Source: Bacteroides sp. (lineage in GTDB: Bacteria > Bacteroidota > Bacteroidia > Bacteroidales > Bacteroidaceae). From it: DNA of 14,955 nucleotides. The stretch lies in contig JAJPZL010000048.1 of NCBI GenBank assembly GCA_021204375.1, forward strand, positions 1-14,955, given 5' to 3'. Positions 1 through 6,242 of the stretch are shown in pieces. Position 1 is the stretch's first letter. The number at the start of each line of letters is the position of its first letter. The position numbers were made by a program, and so were the translations under genes. Under the pieces are notes generated by a model. The model worked only from the letters and a program-made list of their open reading frames with translations. It did no database searches and was not told the DNA's origin.

Positions 1-79
1 AAGAAAAAGAGGAAGAATAAAAAAAGAAGTTAAGAGATATTTCGTCTCAGAAATAAAAGAGTTATTAACTTTACTACCT

Positions 80-898
80 ATGAACAAGATTCCTCTCCAC
101 AAGCTTGCCGATAAATTTAATGGTGAAACTGCGATTTTACGGTATGTTACCAGACAGAATGATCTTCCTGCGATTGATTATGCTCACCGGGATGACTATC
201 ATATTTTTCTTTTTATTGAGAAGGGAAGCGGAAAATTCCTGATAGATTTTCAGGAGCATGCGATCACCTCCGGAAGTGTATATGCTATTTTACCCGGACA
301 GGTTTATTTTCCGGCCTCCGATATAGAAGCTACCGGATGGGTACTGGCTATAGACAGTATGCTGGTGAAAGATGAATACCAGAAAATCTTCGCAAAGAGT
401 TCTTTGCTCCATAGCAGAGTAAATCTGAACGAAGAAGAGACAAAAGAATTAAAGAGATGTGCAGAAGCACTCTACAGACGTTTTAGTCCCCAAAGAGGAG
501 CTATTCAGGAGAATATATTACATGATCTCTTTTCCTACTACATAGGAATTATCGCAGAAATCTACCACAAAGAGTTCCCCTCTCCGGTAAAGAACCGCTA
601 TGCCTCCATTACCTTTGATTTTAAGAACCTCCTGTCTACTTACTACCGGGAGTTAAAACGCCCCTCTGAGTATGCATCCCGGCTTAATCTCTCTTCGGTC
701 TATCTCAACGAAGCTGTTAAGAAGAGTACAGGCCTGAGTGCCAGCGAATGTATTCAACATGAGATCATTATCCAGGCCAAACGCCTACTCTACTATACGC
801 CTCTCAGTATTAAAGAGATTACCGGAGAGTTAGGATACGAAGATCATGCCTATTTCACCCGCCTTTTTACCAAAGGGTCCGGTCTCTCTCCTACCTAA
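80..898 (+). CDS. AraC-family transcriptional regulator, truncated at the C-terminus
   Basis: This is a predicted cytoplasmic DNA-binding regulator of 272 residues. Residues ~1-150 look like the AraC-type N-terminal sensor (cupin-like) domain. Residues ~180-272 carry the two helix-turn-helix motifs, the second around IKEITGELGYEDHAYFTRLF, followed by the hallmark G-LSPT. The family normally continues with xFRxxY. Here TAA (896-898) sits exactly at x, and the same frame reads FRSKYLK and then TAA (920-922), so seven native residues appear to be cut off by a nonsense change (CAA or GAA to TAA would do it). The ATG at 80 is the first in a frame that stays open to the window edge. It lies just upstream of the ferredoxin/DUF4405 pair on the same strand, so it may control that pair; this is inference. 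The AraC assignment is firm, the effector is unknown. Confidence 0.9.
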   Translation: MNKIPLHKLADKFNGETAILRYVTRQNDLPAIDYAHRDDYHIFLFIEKGSGKFLIDFQEHAITSGSVYAILPGQVYFPASDIEATGWVLAIDSMLVKDEYQKIFAKSSLLHSRVNLNEEETKELKRCAEALYRRFSPQRGAIQENILHDLFSYYIGIIAEIYHKEFPSPVKNRYASITFDFKNLLSTYYRELKRPSEYASRLNLSSVYLNEAVKKSTGLSASECIQHEIIIQAKRLLYYTPLSIKEITGELGYEDHAYFTRLFTKGSGLSPT

Positions 899-1003
899 TT
901 CAGAAGCAAATACCTTAAATAATCCTGGTTTTACCGCTGTTTCTCTATTTCATCACCCCGGTAATTACTCTTATTTTGCAGAAACATATAAAACAAGAGT
1001 AAA

Positions 1004-1231
1004 ATGAACAGAATGAAAGATCGGTTAAACAAGGTTCGTACTGCTTATATAGAAATCAATCCCCGCAGATGCGAAGCATGCTGGAAATGTATTAATACCT
1101 GTCCCGGAAAGGTAATAGGTAAAGCCGGATTTTTATGGCATAAACACATTATAATACAAAACGGAGATGCCTGTTCCGGATGCACCCAATGTATTAAGGC
1201 CTGTCCTTATGGAGTCTTCGGAAAACTCTAA
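1004..1231 (+). CDS. Small 2x[4Fe-4S] ferredoxin-type protein
   Basis: A 75-residue cytoplasmic electron carrier. Two clusters are indicated by two CxxCxxCxxxCP motifs: Cys23, 26, 29, 33 (CEACWKCINTCP) and Cys57, 60, 63, 67 (CSGCTQCIKACP). The spacing is typical of bacterial 8Fe ferredoxins. The N-terminal ~20 residues are basic and there is no signal peptide. The next gene begins inside this one in another frame (ATG at 1209 or 1245), so translation of the two is probably coupled and the products probably act together. I infer a small redox module: soluble ferredoxin plus membrane cytochrome-like partner. The physiological donor and acceptor are unknown. The upstream AraC gene is the obvious candidate regulator. 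The ferredoxin fold is certain; the role is not. Confidence 0.9.
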   Translation: MNRMKDRLNKVRTAYIEINPRRCEACWKCINTCPGKVIGKAGFLWHKHIIIQNGDACSGCTQCIKACPYGVFGKL

Positions 1232-1652
1232 ACTATTCATCCGGATGAGAAATCTCTTTGTATCCAGGCAAGCTAAAATCAGCGTGGATATTCTACTGGG
1301 AGCCGGCTTGCTTGCCGCCGGTATCTGTTCAAAACTTCAGGGTAATTATACGAACTATTGGGCCTCCCCACACTGTATAACAAGTATTCTTTGGTTCTTA
1401 CTAATTCTTGTTCATATAGCTCAACACTGGAGAGTTATTAAAGCCTTTACCCGGAAAAAAGTTATAATGAAAAATAGGATAACTCTCCTTACTGTTGTGA
1501 CATTTATAGTGATGACCCTGAGTATCTTTACTTTTTTTATGGAAATCACTATTCCTCTGCTTCATGCTCACGGCATAATCAGCAGGCTATTTATTCTGAT
1601 GGTTATTATTCATACCATAGATAAATGCAGACAGAAAAAGAAAAGCCGTTAA
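1209..1652 (+). CDS. Small multi-pass membrane protein, DUF4405-like (possible b-type cytochrome)
   Basis: A 147-residue membrane protein if started at ATG 1209, or 135 residues from ATG 1245; both overlap or closely follow the ferredoxin gene end (1231). An ATG at 1167 is also in frame but would overlap by 65 bases and add no membrane segment. About four hydrophobic helices are visible, around residues 24-42, 56-75, 91-112 and 122-138. Histidines lie in or beside them: His55, His69, His73, His119, His121 and His135. This layout resembles the DUF4405 family, whose members I recall as cytochrome-like proteins often next to ferredoxins. Heme binding is inferred from the paired His only. The C-terminus is very basic (KCRQKKKSR). 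Alternative: an unrelated small integral membrane protein. Confidence 0.72.
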   Translation: MESSENSKLFIRMRNLFVSRQAKISVDILLGAGLLAAGICSKLQGNYTNYWASPHCITSILWFLLILVHIAQHWRVIKAFTRKKVIMKNRITLLTVVTFIVMTLSIFTFFMEITIPLLHAHGIISRLFILMVIIHTIDKCRQKKKSR

Positions 1653-1705
1653 TTTCCAGTTATACAGATATAATACTTACTGAAAAAGAAGGATTCATTG
1701 TTGAG

Positions 1706-1724
1706 GGGGAGATACTCTCTCCCC
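1706..1724. terminator. Weak hairpin between convergent genes
   Basis: GGGGAGA (1706-1712), loop TACTC, TCTCCCC (1718-1724) make a perfect 7-bp GC-rich stem between the ends of the DUF4405-like gene (1652) and the acetyltransferase gene (stop at 1731-1733). Neither strand has a clear T-run after it, so intrinsic termination is only possible. Confidence 0.3.
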
Positions 1725-1730
1725 GCTTCT

Positions 1731-2365
1731 CTACTCTATTCCATTCAGATAAGCCTGCAGCGTTTCCAGATACTTCCCCACATGATACCCATCCATAAGC
1801 CCATGGTGTACCTGTACTGAGAAAGGCAACAGCACTTTGTCATCCTCCTTATAATACTTACCCCAGGATATCCGGGGAACAGCATCATCCCGCTTTAAAG
1901 AGATAGTGTGCAACATATGGGTGAAGGATATCCACGGCAGGCAGGTAATATAGATCAGATCGTCCCTTCCCGAGAGATTGGCCGCATCAAAATACTCTTT
2001 CTGGTTTCGGCTCTTTTCTCCTGTCTCCTGCACAAAAGTAACTATATTCTCATTCAGATCGAGGGTTACCATTTTAAAGAGTTGATTCTCCGGATCCCGG
2101 TCCATATCTGTAAACGAAGGATGTATTTTATCATGCAACACCACTTTACCCTCCCGGATCCGGTATCTGAACTCCTCTATACGATTTACCACATCGGTTA
2201 CCGCATAGATCATGGAGTAGTAAAAAGATAACTGATGTTCCCGGGTAAAAGCCAGGAACCGGGTTACATCCAGATTCATACAAATATTATACTGCGGATA
2301 GTCCATCCGGTAAAAAAGGCAAAATGATCTTTCCGCTTCCAGTTTTCAAAGTCAATATACTTCAT
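1731..2365 (-). CDS. Chloramphenicol acetyltransferase-like protein (CatA type), frameshifted near the start
   Basis: CoA-dependent O-acetyltransferase of the trimeric CatA family. The catalytic motif HHxxxDG is present as HHGLMDG near the C-terminus. The uninterrupted frame runs from ATG 2306 (191 residues). That start lacks the family's N-terminus, which is visible upstream in another frame: from ATG 2365 the sequence reads MKYIDFENWKRKDHFAFF, then must shift at the run of six A (plus strand 2312-2317; TTTTTT in the gene) to join MDYPQYNIC. With seven T the junction would read FFYRMDYPQ and the whole protein would be 211 residues, normal for CatA. So the gene has lost one base, or the base call is wrong. 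Without it, ATG 2306 is the only usable start. A -7 element fits start 2365. Many such genes in gut Bacteroidota are chromosomal and untested for drug resistance; the true substrate is unknown. Confidence 0.85.
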
Positions 2366-2411
2366 CAGTATCTGTTTTATATACTCTCTTCCATCTAAAA
2401 AAGAGTATCTG

Positions 2412-2419
2412 CAAAAGTA
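2412..2419 (-). promoter_or_regulatory. Bacteroides-type -7 element for the cat-like gene
   Basis: On the minus strand this reads TACTTTTG, an exact TAnnTTTG match, 46 bases before ATG 2365. No TTTG -33 box at the usual 19-21-base spacing was found. Its placement supports 2365 rather than 2306 as the native start. Confidence 0.5.
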
Positions 2420-2509
2420 ATCATTTCCCTGCAAAGAGAGGTCCATATCTGAAAAACAAATAATAGGACGAAACGTTATAACCTTTATTACCTCAAAATA
2501 ACAGCGATT

Positions 2510-2925
2510 ATGAAAAAATTCTCTTCCTTTGTGTACTTACAACGCTTGTATGTGCCCATACCCTCACTGCCCAAAGCACTGCAGACTATCAGTTGAGTAC
2601 CCATATACTGGATATTAACCAGGGCAAACCGGCAAGTGGAGTCCCTATTACCCTTTATCAATGGAACCCGGAAAAAGAAGAATTCGAAGAAGCCGGCTCC
2701 GAGAAAACAGATGAGAACGGACGGATCGGTAATTTCCTGCCCTCCACCTCTTCCAAGGAAGGTATTTATAAATTAAAATTTGAAACTCTATCCTATTTCA
2801 ATAATCAGCATATAACCTCTATCTGCCCCTATATCGAAGTAGTATTCCGCATAGAAGGAAAAGGCCATTACCACATTCCTATTACGCTATCAGCTAACGG
2901 ATACTCTACCTATCGGGGAAACTAA
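2510..2925 (+). CDS. Secreted 5-hydroxyisourate hydrolase (transthyretin-like), frameshifted in the signal peptide
   Basis: Hydrolyses 5-hydroxyisourate to OHCU after urate oxidation. The family signature is clear: QLSTHILDINQGKPASGVPITL at the N-terminus (catalytic His in STHILD), an Arg in ENGRIG, and a C-terminal HYHIPITLSANGYSTYRGN, matching the HIUase ending YRGS except for a final Asn. The frame extends upstream as a perfect signal peptide (ILFLCVLTTLVCAHTLTAQ), but the ATG at 2510 is out of frame: ATG is followed by six A, whereas seven would give MKKILFLCVL and a 138-residue protein. As it stands, ATG 2510 meets TGA after 28 codons. The only in-frame start I see is a TTG at 2593, inside the mature domain and without signal peptide. 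Single-base loss, base-call error or -1 slippage on the A-run would each explain it. No urate oxidase or OHCU decarboxylase is in the window. Confidence 0.85.
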
Positions 2926-3041
2926 ATGTCCTGCCGGTAAGTAGTAGCAGTATATCCTTTTTTTTATCGGGATAGTCTATTCATCCTTCTATACAATGGT
3001 TTCTATGAAAAAACAAACTCATAGGGACATAGAATAATAAA

Positions 3042-3075
3042 AACCTGGAAAAGAGCCACTACTCTTTCCCAGGTT
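3042..3075 (-). terminator. Rho-independent terminator of dnaX
   Basis: Two 14-base arms (3042-3055 and 3062-3075) pair with one A·C mismatch around a 6-base loop. On the minus strand the hairpin is followed by TTTTTATTATT. It lies about 40 bases beyond the dnaX stop, which is good placement for an intrinsic terminator. Confidence 0.75.
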
Positions 3076-3111
3076 ATATAAGTTAAACGGATGGTCTCTG
3101 TAAGACCCTCT

Positions 3112-4953
3112 TTAATAGAATTCAAGTCCGAACTCTTCCCGGAGCTTCAATAAATCCGGGTTCTTTTCGGCCATTGCCTGGAACTTTTCTACTTTACTAT
3201 ACGCCCTTACCTGTTCCTGAGGTTCGCTGACCCGGATCTTCATCGTGATCTTCCGGTTATTAAGCCGCTCCCGCAAGTAATTCTGTACAGGAGCGATCAT
3301 GGAAGTCATCTCTTTGGCGATCAGCTCATTCTCCACCACCATCTCAAAACAGGCATCATCCAGCAGTTTTACATTTACATGGAGCATACGGGCAGCAAAA
3401 GCACGGTGCTCAAGCGGCAGGGTCATAGCATACTCTTTCCAGTAAAAATTGAGGTCTTTTTCATTAAATATGAAATCCTCCTGCGCAGCTGTATTGATAA
3501 TTTTTTCAGCTTTTTTCTCCTGAACCTGTGCCTCCTTCCGGGGCCCCTTGATCGAAACTCCCATACTTCCTGCCTGCATGACAGGAATCTTTTTTTCCGG
3601 TCTGGCCTGCAACAGTTCCTGGATATCCGTATTGCTATGCACAGGCGGAGTCTGTGAAGGAGCTACCTGCAGCGCAGCAGTGGTAGTGGTCGTTCGTGCC
3701 TGCACAGCCGGATTAACCGGGGCCCCGGCAGCCTGTACCGGTTGTTGCACCGTTGGTTGTTGCGGTATGGGAGCAACAGAAGCCTGTGGCTGAGCCGGGT
3801 GTGAAGAGGCAATGGGTTTTATAGCGGGTTGCGGGCTACGCCCCGACCCCTCAGTATCATCCTCTACAAGCTGGGCTAGCCGGATCAGCGTTAGCTCCAC
3901 CAGCAGCCTTTTGTTCCGGCTTACCCGGTAATTCAGATCGCATTCATTCGCCAGCTTAATGGCTTTATAAAGAAAAGCAGGTAGACACTTCTGAGCCTGC
4001 GTACGGTACTGCTGGCGGATAGCCGCTCCTACTTCCAGCAGGGGCAGTGTAGACTCATCCCGGCTCACCAGCAGATCCCTGAAGTGAGAAGAGAGCCCGG
4101 TGATAAACTGGTTCCCGTCAAAACCGCTTTTAAGTACCTGGTCAAAGAGCAGTAACGATTCCGTAACCTTTCCTTCCAGGAAATAATCCGTCAGCCTGAA
4201 ATAGTATTCATAATCCAGTACATTCAGGTTCTCAATGACATTTTTATAGGAGATATTCCCACCGGTAAAACTGGCTACCTGGTCAAAGATTGAGAGAGCA
4301 TCCCTAAGCCCTCCGTCCGCTTTCTGTGCAATGACAGTAAGTCCTTCCGGCTCTGCCTGTATACCCTCCTGCGCAGCCACATGAGCTAGGTGATCTACCA
4401 TATCGCTTACACTGATCCGGCTGAAATCATAGATCTGGCAGCGGGAAAGAATGGTAGGAAGTATTTTATGCTTCTCCGTAGTAGCCAGTACAAAAATAGC
4501 ATAGCGCGGAGGCTCCTCCAATGTTTTCAGGAAGGCATTAAAAGCAGCCGTTGAAAGCATGTGGACCTCGTCGATAATATAGACCTTATACTTTCCGATC
4601 TGGGGCGGTATACGTACCTGCTCTACCAGCGTACGGATATCATCTACCGAATTATTGGAGGCCGCATCCAGCTCATGAATATTGTAAGAACGCTGCTCAT
4701 TAAATGCCCGGCACGATTCGCACTCATCGCAGGCCTCTCCCGTAGGAGCTACATTCAGGCAGTTAATGGTCCTGGCAAAGATACGGGCACAGGTAGTCTT
4801 CCCTACCCCATGCGGACCGCAGAACAGGTAGGCATGCGCTAGTTTTTGCCGGGCGATCGCATTTTTTAAAGTGGTTGTAAGAGACCTCTGCCCTACAACC
4901 GACTCAAATGTGGCGGGTCGATACTTTCGAGCTGATACAATATAGTTTTCCAT
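3112..4953 (-). CDS. dnaX: DNA polymerase III subunit tau/gamma (clamp loader)
   Basis: ATPase subunit of the replicative clamp loader that opens and loads the beta clamp and, as tau, holds the polymerase cores. In the 613 residues: Walker A GPHGVGKTT (46-54), zinc-binding Cys65, 75, 78, 81, Walker B YIIDEVHM (126-132), and sensor 1/SRC (ATTEKHKILPTILSRC, 157-172). Clamp-loader domain III runs to about 365. A Pro/Gln/Ala/Thr-rich linker (~366-465) is followed by a tau-type C-terminal domain (~495-613). Length is normal for Bacteroidota. The start is supported by the canonical MENYIVSARKYRPATFESVVGQ opening. A -7 element lies upstream and a terminator downstream. In the linker, codons for E453-K454-K455 form A AAA AAG (3589-3595), a possible -1 frameshift site giving a ~482-residue gamma-like product. 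Confidence 0.97.
   Translation of the reverse strand: MENYIVSARKYRPATFESVVGQRSLTTTLKNAIARQKLAHAYLFCGPHGVGKTTCARIFARTINCLNVAPTGEACDECESCRAFNEQRSYNIHELDAASNNSVDDIRTLVEQVRIPPQIGKYKVYIIDEVHMLSTAAFNAFLKTLEEPPRYAIFVLATTEKHKILPTILSRCQIYDFSRISVSDMVDHLAHVAAQEGIQAEPEGLTVIAQKADGGLRDALSIFDQVASFTGGNISYKNVIENLNVLDYEYYFRLTDYFLEGKVTESLLLFDQVLKSGFDGNQFITGLSSHFRDLLVSRDESTLPLLEVGAAIRQQYRTQAQKCLPAFLYKAIKLANECDLNYRVSRNKRLLVELTLIRLAQLVEDDTEGSGRSPQPAIKPIASSHPAQPQASVAPIPQQPTVQQPVQAAGAPVNPAVQARTTTTTAALQVAPSQTPPVHSNTDIQELLQARPEKKIPVMQAGSMGVSIKGPRKEAQVQEKKAEKIINTAAQEDFIFNEKDLNFYWKEYAMTLPLEHRAFAARMLHVNVKLLDDACFEMVVENELIAKEMTSMIAPVQNYLRERLNNRKITMKIRVSEPQEQVRAYSKVEKFQAMAEKNPDLLKLREEFGLEFY
3589..3595 (-). promoter_or_regulatory. 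Candidate programmed -1 frameshift heptamer in dnaX
   Basis: On the coding strand the bases read A AAA AAG in codon phase GAA AAA AAG, the same heptamer and phase as the E. coli dnaX site. One base further, TTCCTGTC pairs with GGCAGGAA (loop ATGCA; 8 bp with one G·U). A -1 shift would add 27 codons and end at TGA (3506-3508). The stem is closer to the heptamer than in E. coli, which lowers confidence. Confidence 0.45.
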
Positions 4954-4982
4954 AACGAGGGATTGCTTTTTTACTGATTGTG

Positions 4983-4990
4983 CAAATGTA
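4983..4990 (-). promoter_or_regulatory. -7 element for dnaX
   Basis: Minus strand reads TACATTTG, matching TAnnTTTG, 29 bases before the dnaX ATG (4953). No convincing -33 TTTG at the expected spacing. Confidence 0.5.
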
Positions 4991-5033
4991 CATTATTTTG
5001 TGGATTAATACACCGATGGTTAGAAAATATTTC

Positions 5034-5041
5034 TATCTTTG
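5034..5041 (+). promoter_or_regulatory. -7 element for divIC
   Basis: TATCTTTG matches TAnnTTTG and ends 25 bases before the ATG at 5067. It would place the transcription start downstream of the ATGs at 4986 and 5016, supporting 5067 as the real start. No clear -33 box. Confidence 0.55.
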
Positions 5042-5066
5042 TGAAGCATTAACAGTAGGCTATTTT

Positions 5067-5363
5067 ATGACTCAGTTGCTTTCATTCTGGAACTTTATAG
5101 GCAGGCACAAATATGTGATCACTGTCGTCGCATTCGGGCTTATTATCGGCTTTCTGGATGAGAATAGCCTGGTTCGCCGTGCTAAGTACAGGCATGAGAT
5201 CAACCAGCTGAATAGCGAGATCGAACGATACCAGAAAGAGTATCAGAAGAGCACCGAACTATTGAACGAACTGGCAACCAATCCCGAAGCACTGGAGAAA
5301 ATTGCCCGGGAAAAATACCTCATGAAAAAGCCTAATGAAGATGTATTCGTCTTTGAAAAATGA
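5067..5363 (+). CDS. Septum formation initiator, DivIC/FtsB family
   Basis: A 98-residue single-pass cell-division protein, expected to act in the inner membrane in the FtsL/DivIC/FtsQ subcomplex. Visible features: a short cytoplasmic N-terminus, one membrane segment (~17-34, YVITVVAFGLIIGFLDEN), then a coiled coil rich in Glu, Gln and Leu (~38-75), and the family-typical NPEALEKIAREKYLMKKPNEDVF near the C-terminus. The frame stays open upstream to 4980, but those codons overlap the promoter region and do not look like protein, so ATG 5067 (MTQLLSFW) is preferred. It diverges from dnaX. The next gene starts 4 bases after its stop, indicating an operon. I leave the symbol empty because DivIC and FtsB are not separable by eye; divIC is the usual name in Bacteroidota. 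Confidence 0.9.
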   Translation: MTQLLSFWNFIGRHKYVITVVAFGLIIGFLDENSLVRRAKYRHEINQLNSEIERYQKEYQKSTELLNELATNPEALEKIAREKYLMKKPNEDVFVFEK

Positions 5364-5367
5364 TTCC

Positions 5368-5712
5368 ATGAAAAAGCTTCTACCCCTTCTTTTTATAACA
5401 GGAGCCATCCTGCTTCTGGCAGGCGTAGTGCTCTATATGCCTTACCGGGACCTGACTCCTTACCTGTATCTGCCGGGAGCCACCCTGATCGCCATTGCAC
5501 AGGTAAACAACCTCTATAAAGGAACTAATTTTGTGCTGAAAAGACTTTACAGGCAACAGATGTTTGGTAGCTTTTTCCTGCTTATGGCAGGCATATTAAT
5601 GGTTACCACCCATGGAAATGAATGGATCGCCGCACTTACCATCGGAACTTTTATAGAACTCTACACAGCTTTCCGTATTCCCGGTGAAGAGAAGAAAGAG
5701 AAAGAAGAATAA
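5368..5712 (+). CDS. Conserved-looking small membrane protein of unknown function
   Basis: A 114-residue protein with about four hydrophobic segments (roughly residues 4-23, 31-47, 63-81 and 86-104) and a charged tail EEKKEKEE. I do not recognise a family or any catalytic motif. ATG 5368 lies 4 bases after the stop of the DivIC-like gene; an upstream in-frame ATG at 5335 would overlap that gene and add 11 non-membrane residues, so 5368 is preferred. Its tight coupling to a division gene suggests co-expression, and perhaps an envelope-related role, but nothing in the protein itself shows this. It could equally be a neutral passenger of the operon. Confidence 0.75.
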   Translation: MKKLLPLLFITGAILLLAGVVLYMPYRDLTPYLYLPGATLIAIAQVNNLYKGTNFVLKRLYRQQMFGSFFLLMAGILMVTTHGNEWIAALTIGTFIELYTAFRIPGEEKKEKEE

Positions 5713-5799
5713 ATATATAATACGGAAGGCACCTCCGGTTTATATACAGGAATTTCCTTCAGGAGATACCCATGCCACAAGCTCTGTTCCGGTGTAACC

Positions 5800-6177
5800 C
5801 TACCGGCTCTTTCCCGCCCGAAGCACTCCGTTCTTATACAATCCCAACGCCTCCCGGAGCATTTCACCCAGGGACTCTACCGGAATATCTTCTCCGGCAT
5901 TCACCCGGAATATCTTCATCCTCTTCCGCCCGCCCGCCTCAAGCCCGGGATGTTCCAGATACTTTCCCTCTACCATTAAAAGATAAGAATCACCCGTTCT
6001 TATCTCCACCGAGAGATAACAACCTATCTTTTTCCCGTAATAAAAACAGGGAATATCCCATTTCAGGGTCTCTGTAATCTCCGGGTCCTGAGCCAGAATA
6101 AACTCCCTGAGAGCTAAAAGACAACTTTTCTGGGGTTCCTCCTTAAAAAAGTAATACTCATCCGATGCTTTTACCAT
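5800..6177 (-). CDS. DUF1801-family (YdhG-like) protein
   Basis: A 125-residue cytoplasmic protein resembling the DUF1801/YdhG family: an amphipathic start (SCLLALREFILAQDPEITETLKWDIPCFYYGKKIGCYLSV) followed by a beta-strand core with FVEGKYLEHP-like sequence (MVEGKYLEHPGLEAGGRKRMK) and a C-terminal helix (LGEMLREALGLY). Length is normal for the family. Family members have a small alpha/beta fold and no established biochemical role that I can name. A -7 element (6243-6250) lies 65 bases upstream and no other gene on this strand is close, so it is probably transcribed alone, divergently from the glycosidase gene. No signal peptide or membrane segment. Confidence 0.8.
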   Translation of the reverse strand: MVKASDEYYFFKEEPQKSCLLALREFILAQDPEITETLKWDIPCFYYGKKIGCYLSVEIRTGDSYLLMVEGKYLEHPGLEAGGRKRMKIFRVNAGEDIPVESLGEMLREALGLYKNGVLRAGKSR

Positions 6178-6242
6178 CCCGCTGTTATGATGAATTTACA
6201 ATTATATATCTATCTGCAATCCCGACTTTTATTTCGTTTCTC

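Noticed and set aside
1..33. Possible Lys/Arg-rich 3' end of an upstream gene (KKKRKNKKRS then TAA)
   Set aside because: Only ten codons are visible in A/G-rich DNA; it could be noncoding. The region 1-79 shows nothing else firm.
970..977. TATTTTG-like -7 element before the ferredoxin gene
   Set aside because: It is one base short of TAnnTTTG and has no -33 partner; the ferredoxin gene may instead be read from the AraC transcript.
2926..3041. T8 run at 2957-2964 as a terminator of the HIU hydrolase gene
   Set aside because: No convincing stem precedes it.
3501..3516. Second and third A-runs in dnaX (GAG AAA AAA GCT and GAA AAA ATT) as frameshift sites
   Set aside because: The codon phase does not allow both tRNAs to re-pair after a -1 shift; the heptamer at 3589-3595 is the better candidate.
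3548..3793. Small plus-strand frame rich in Ala, Val, Cys and Thr opposite dnaX
   Set aside because: It is the antisense of the repetitive Pro/Gln/Thr-rich tau linker, not a gene.
5713..5799. Short inverted bases such as AGGAATTTCCT between convergent genes as a terminator
   Set aside because: The palindrome has no room for a loop and no T-run follows; no terminator could be supported for the DUF1801 gene or the divIC operon.
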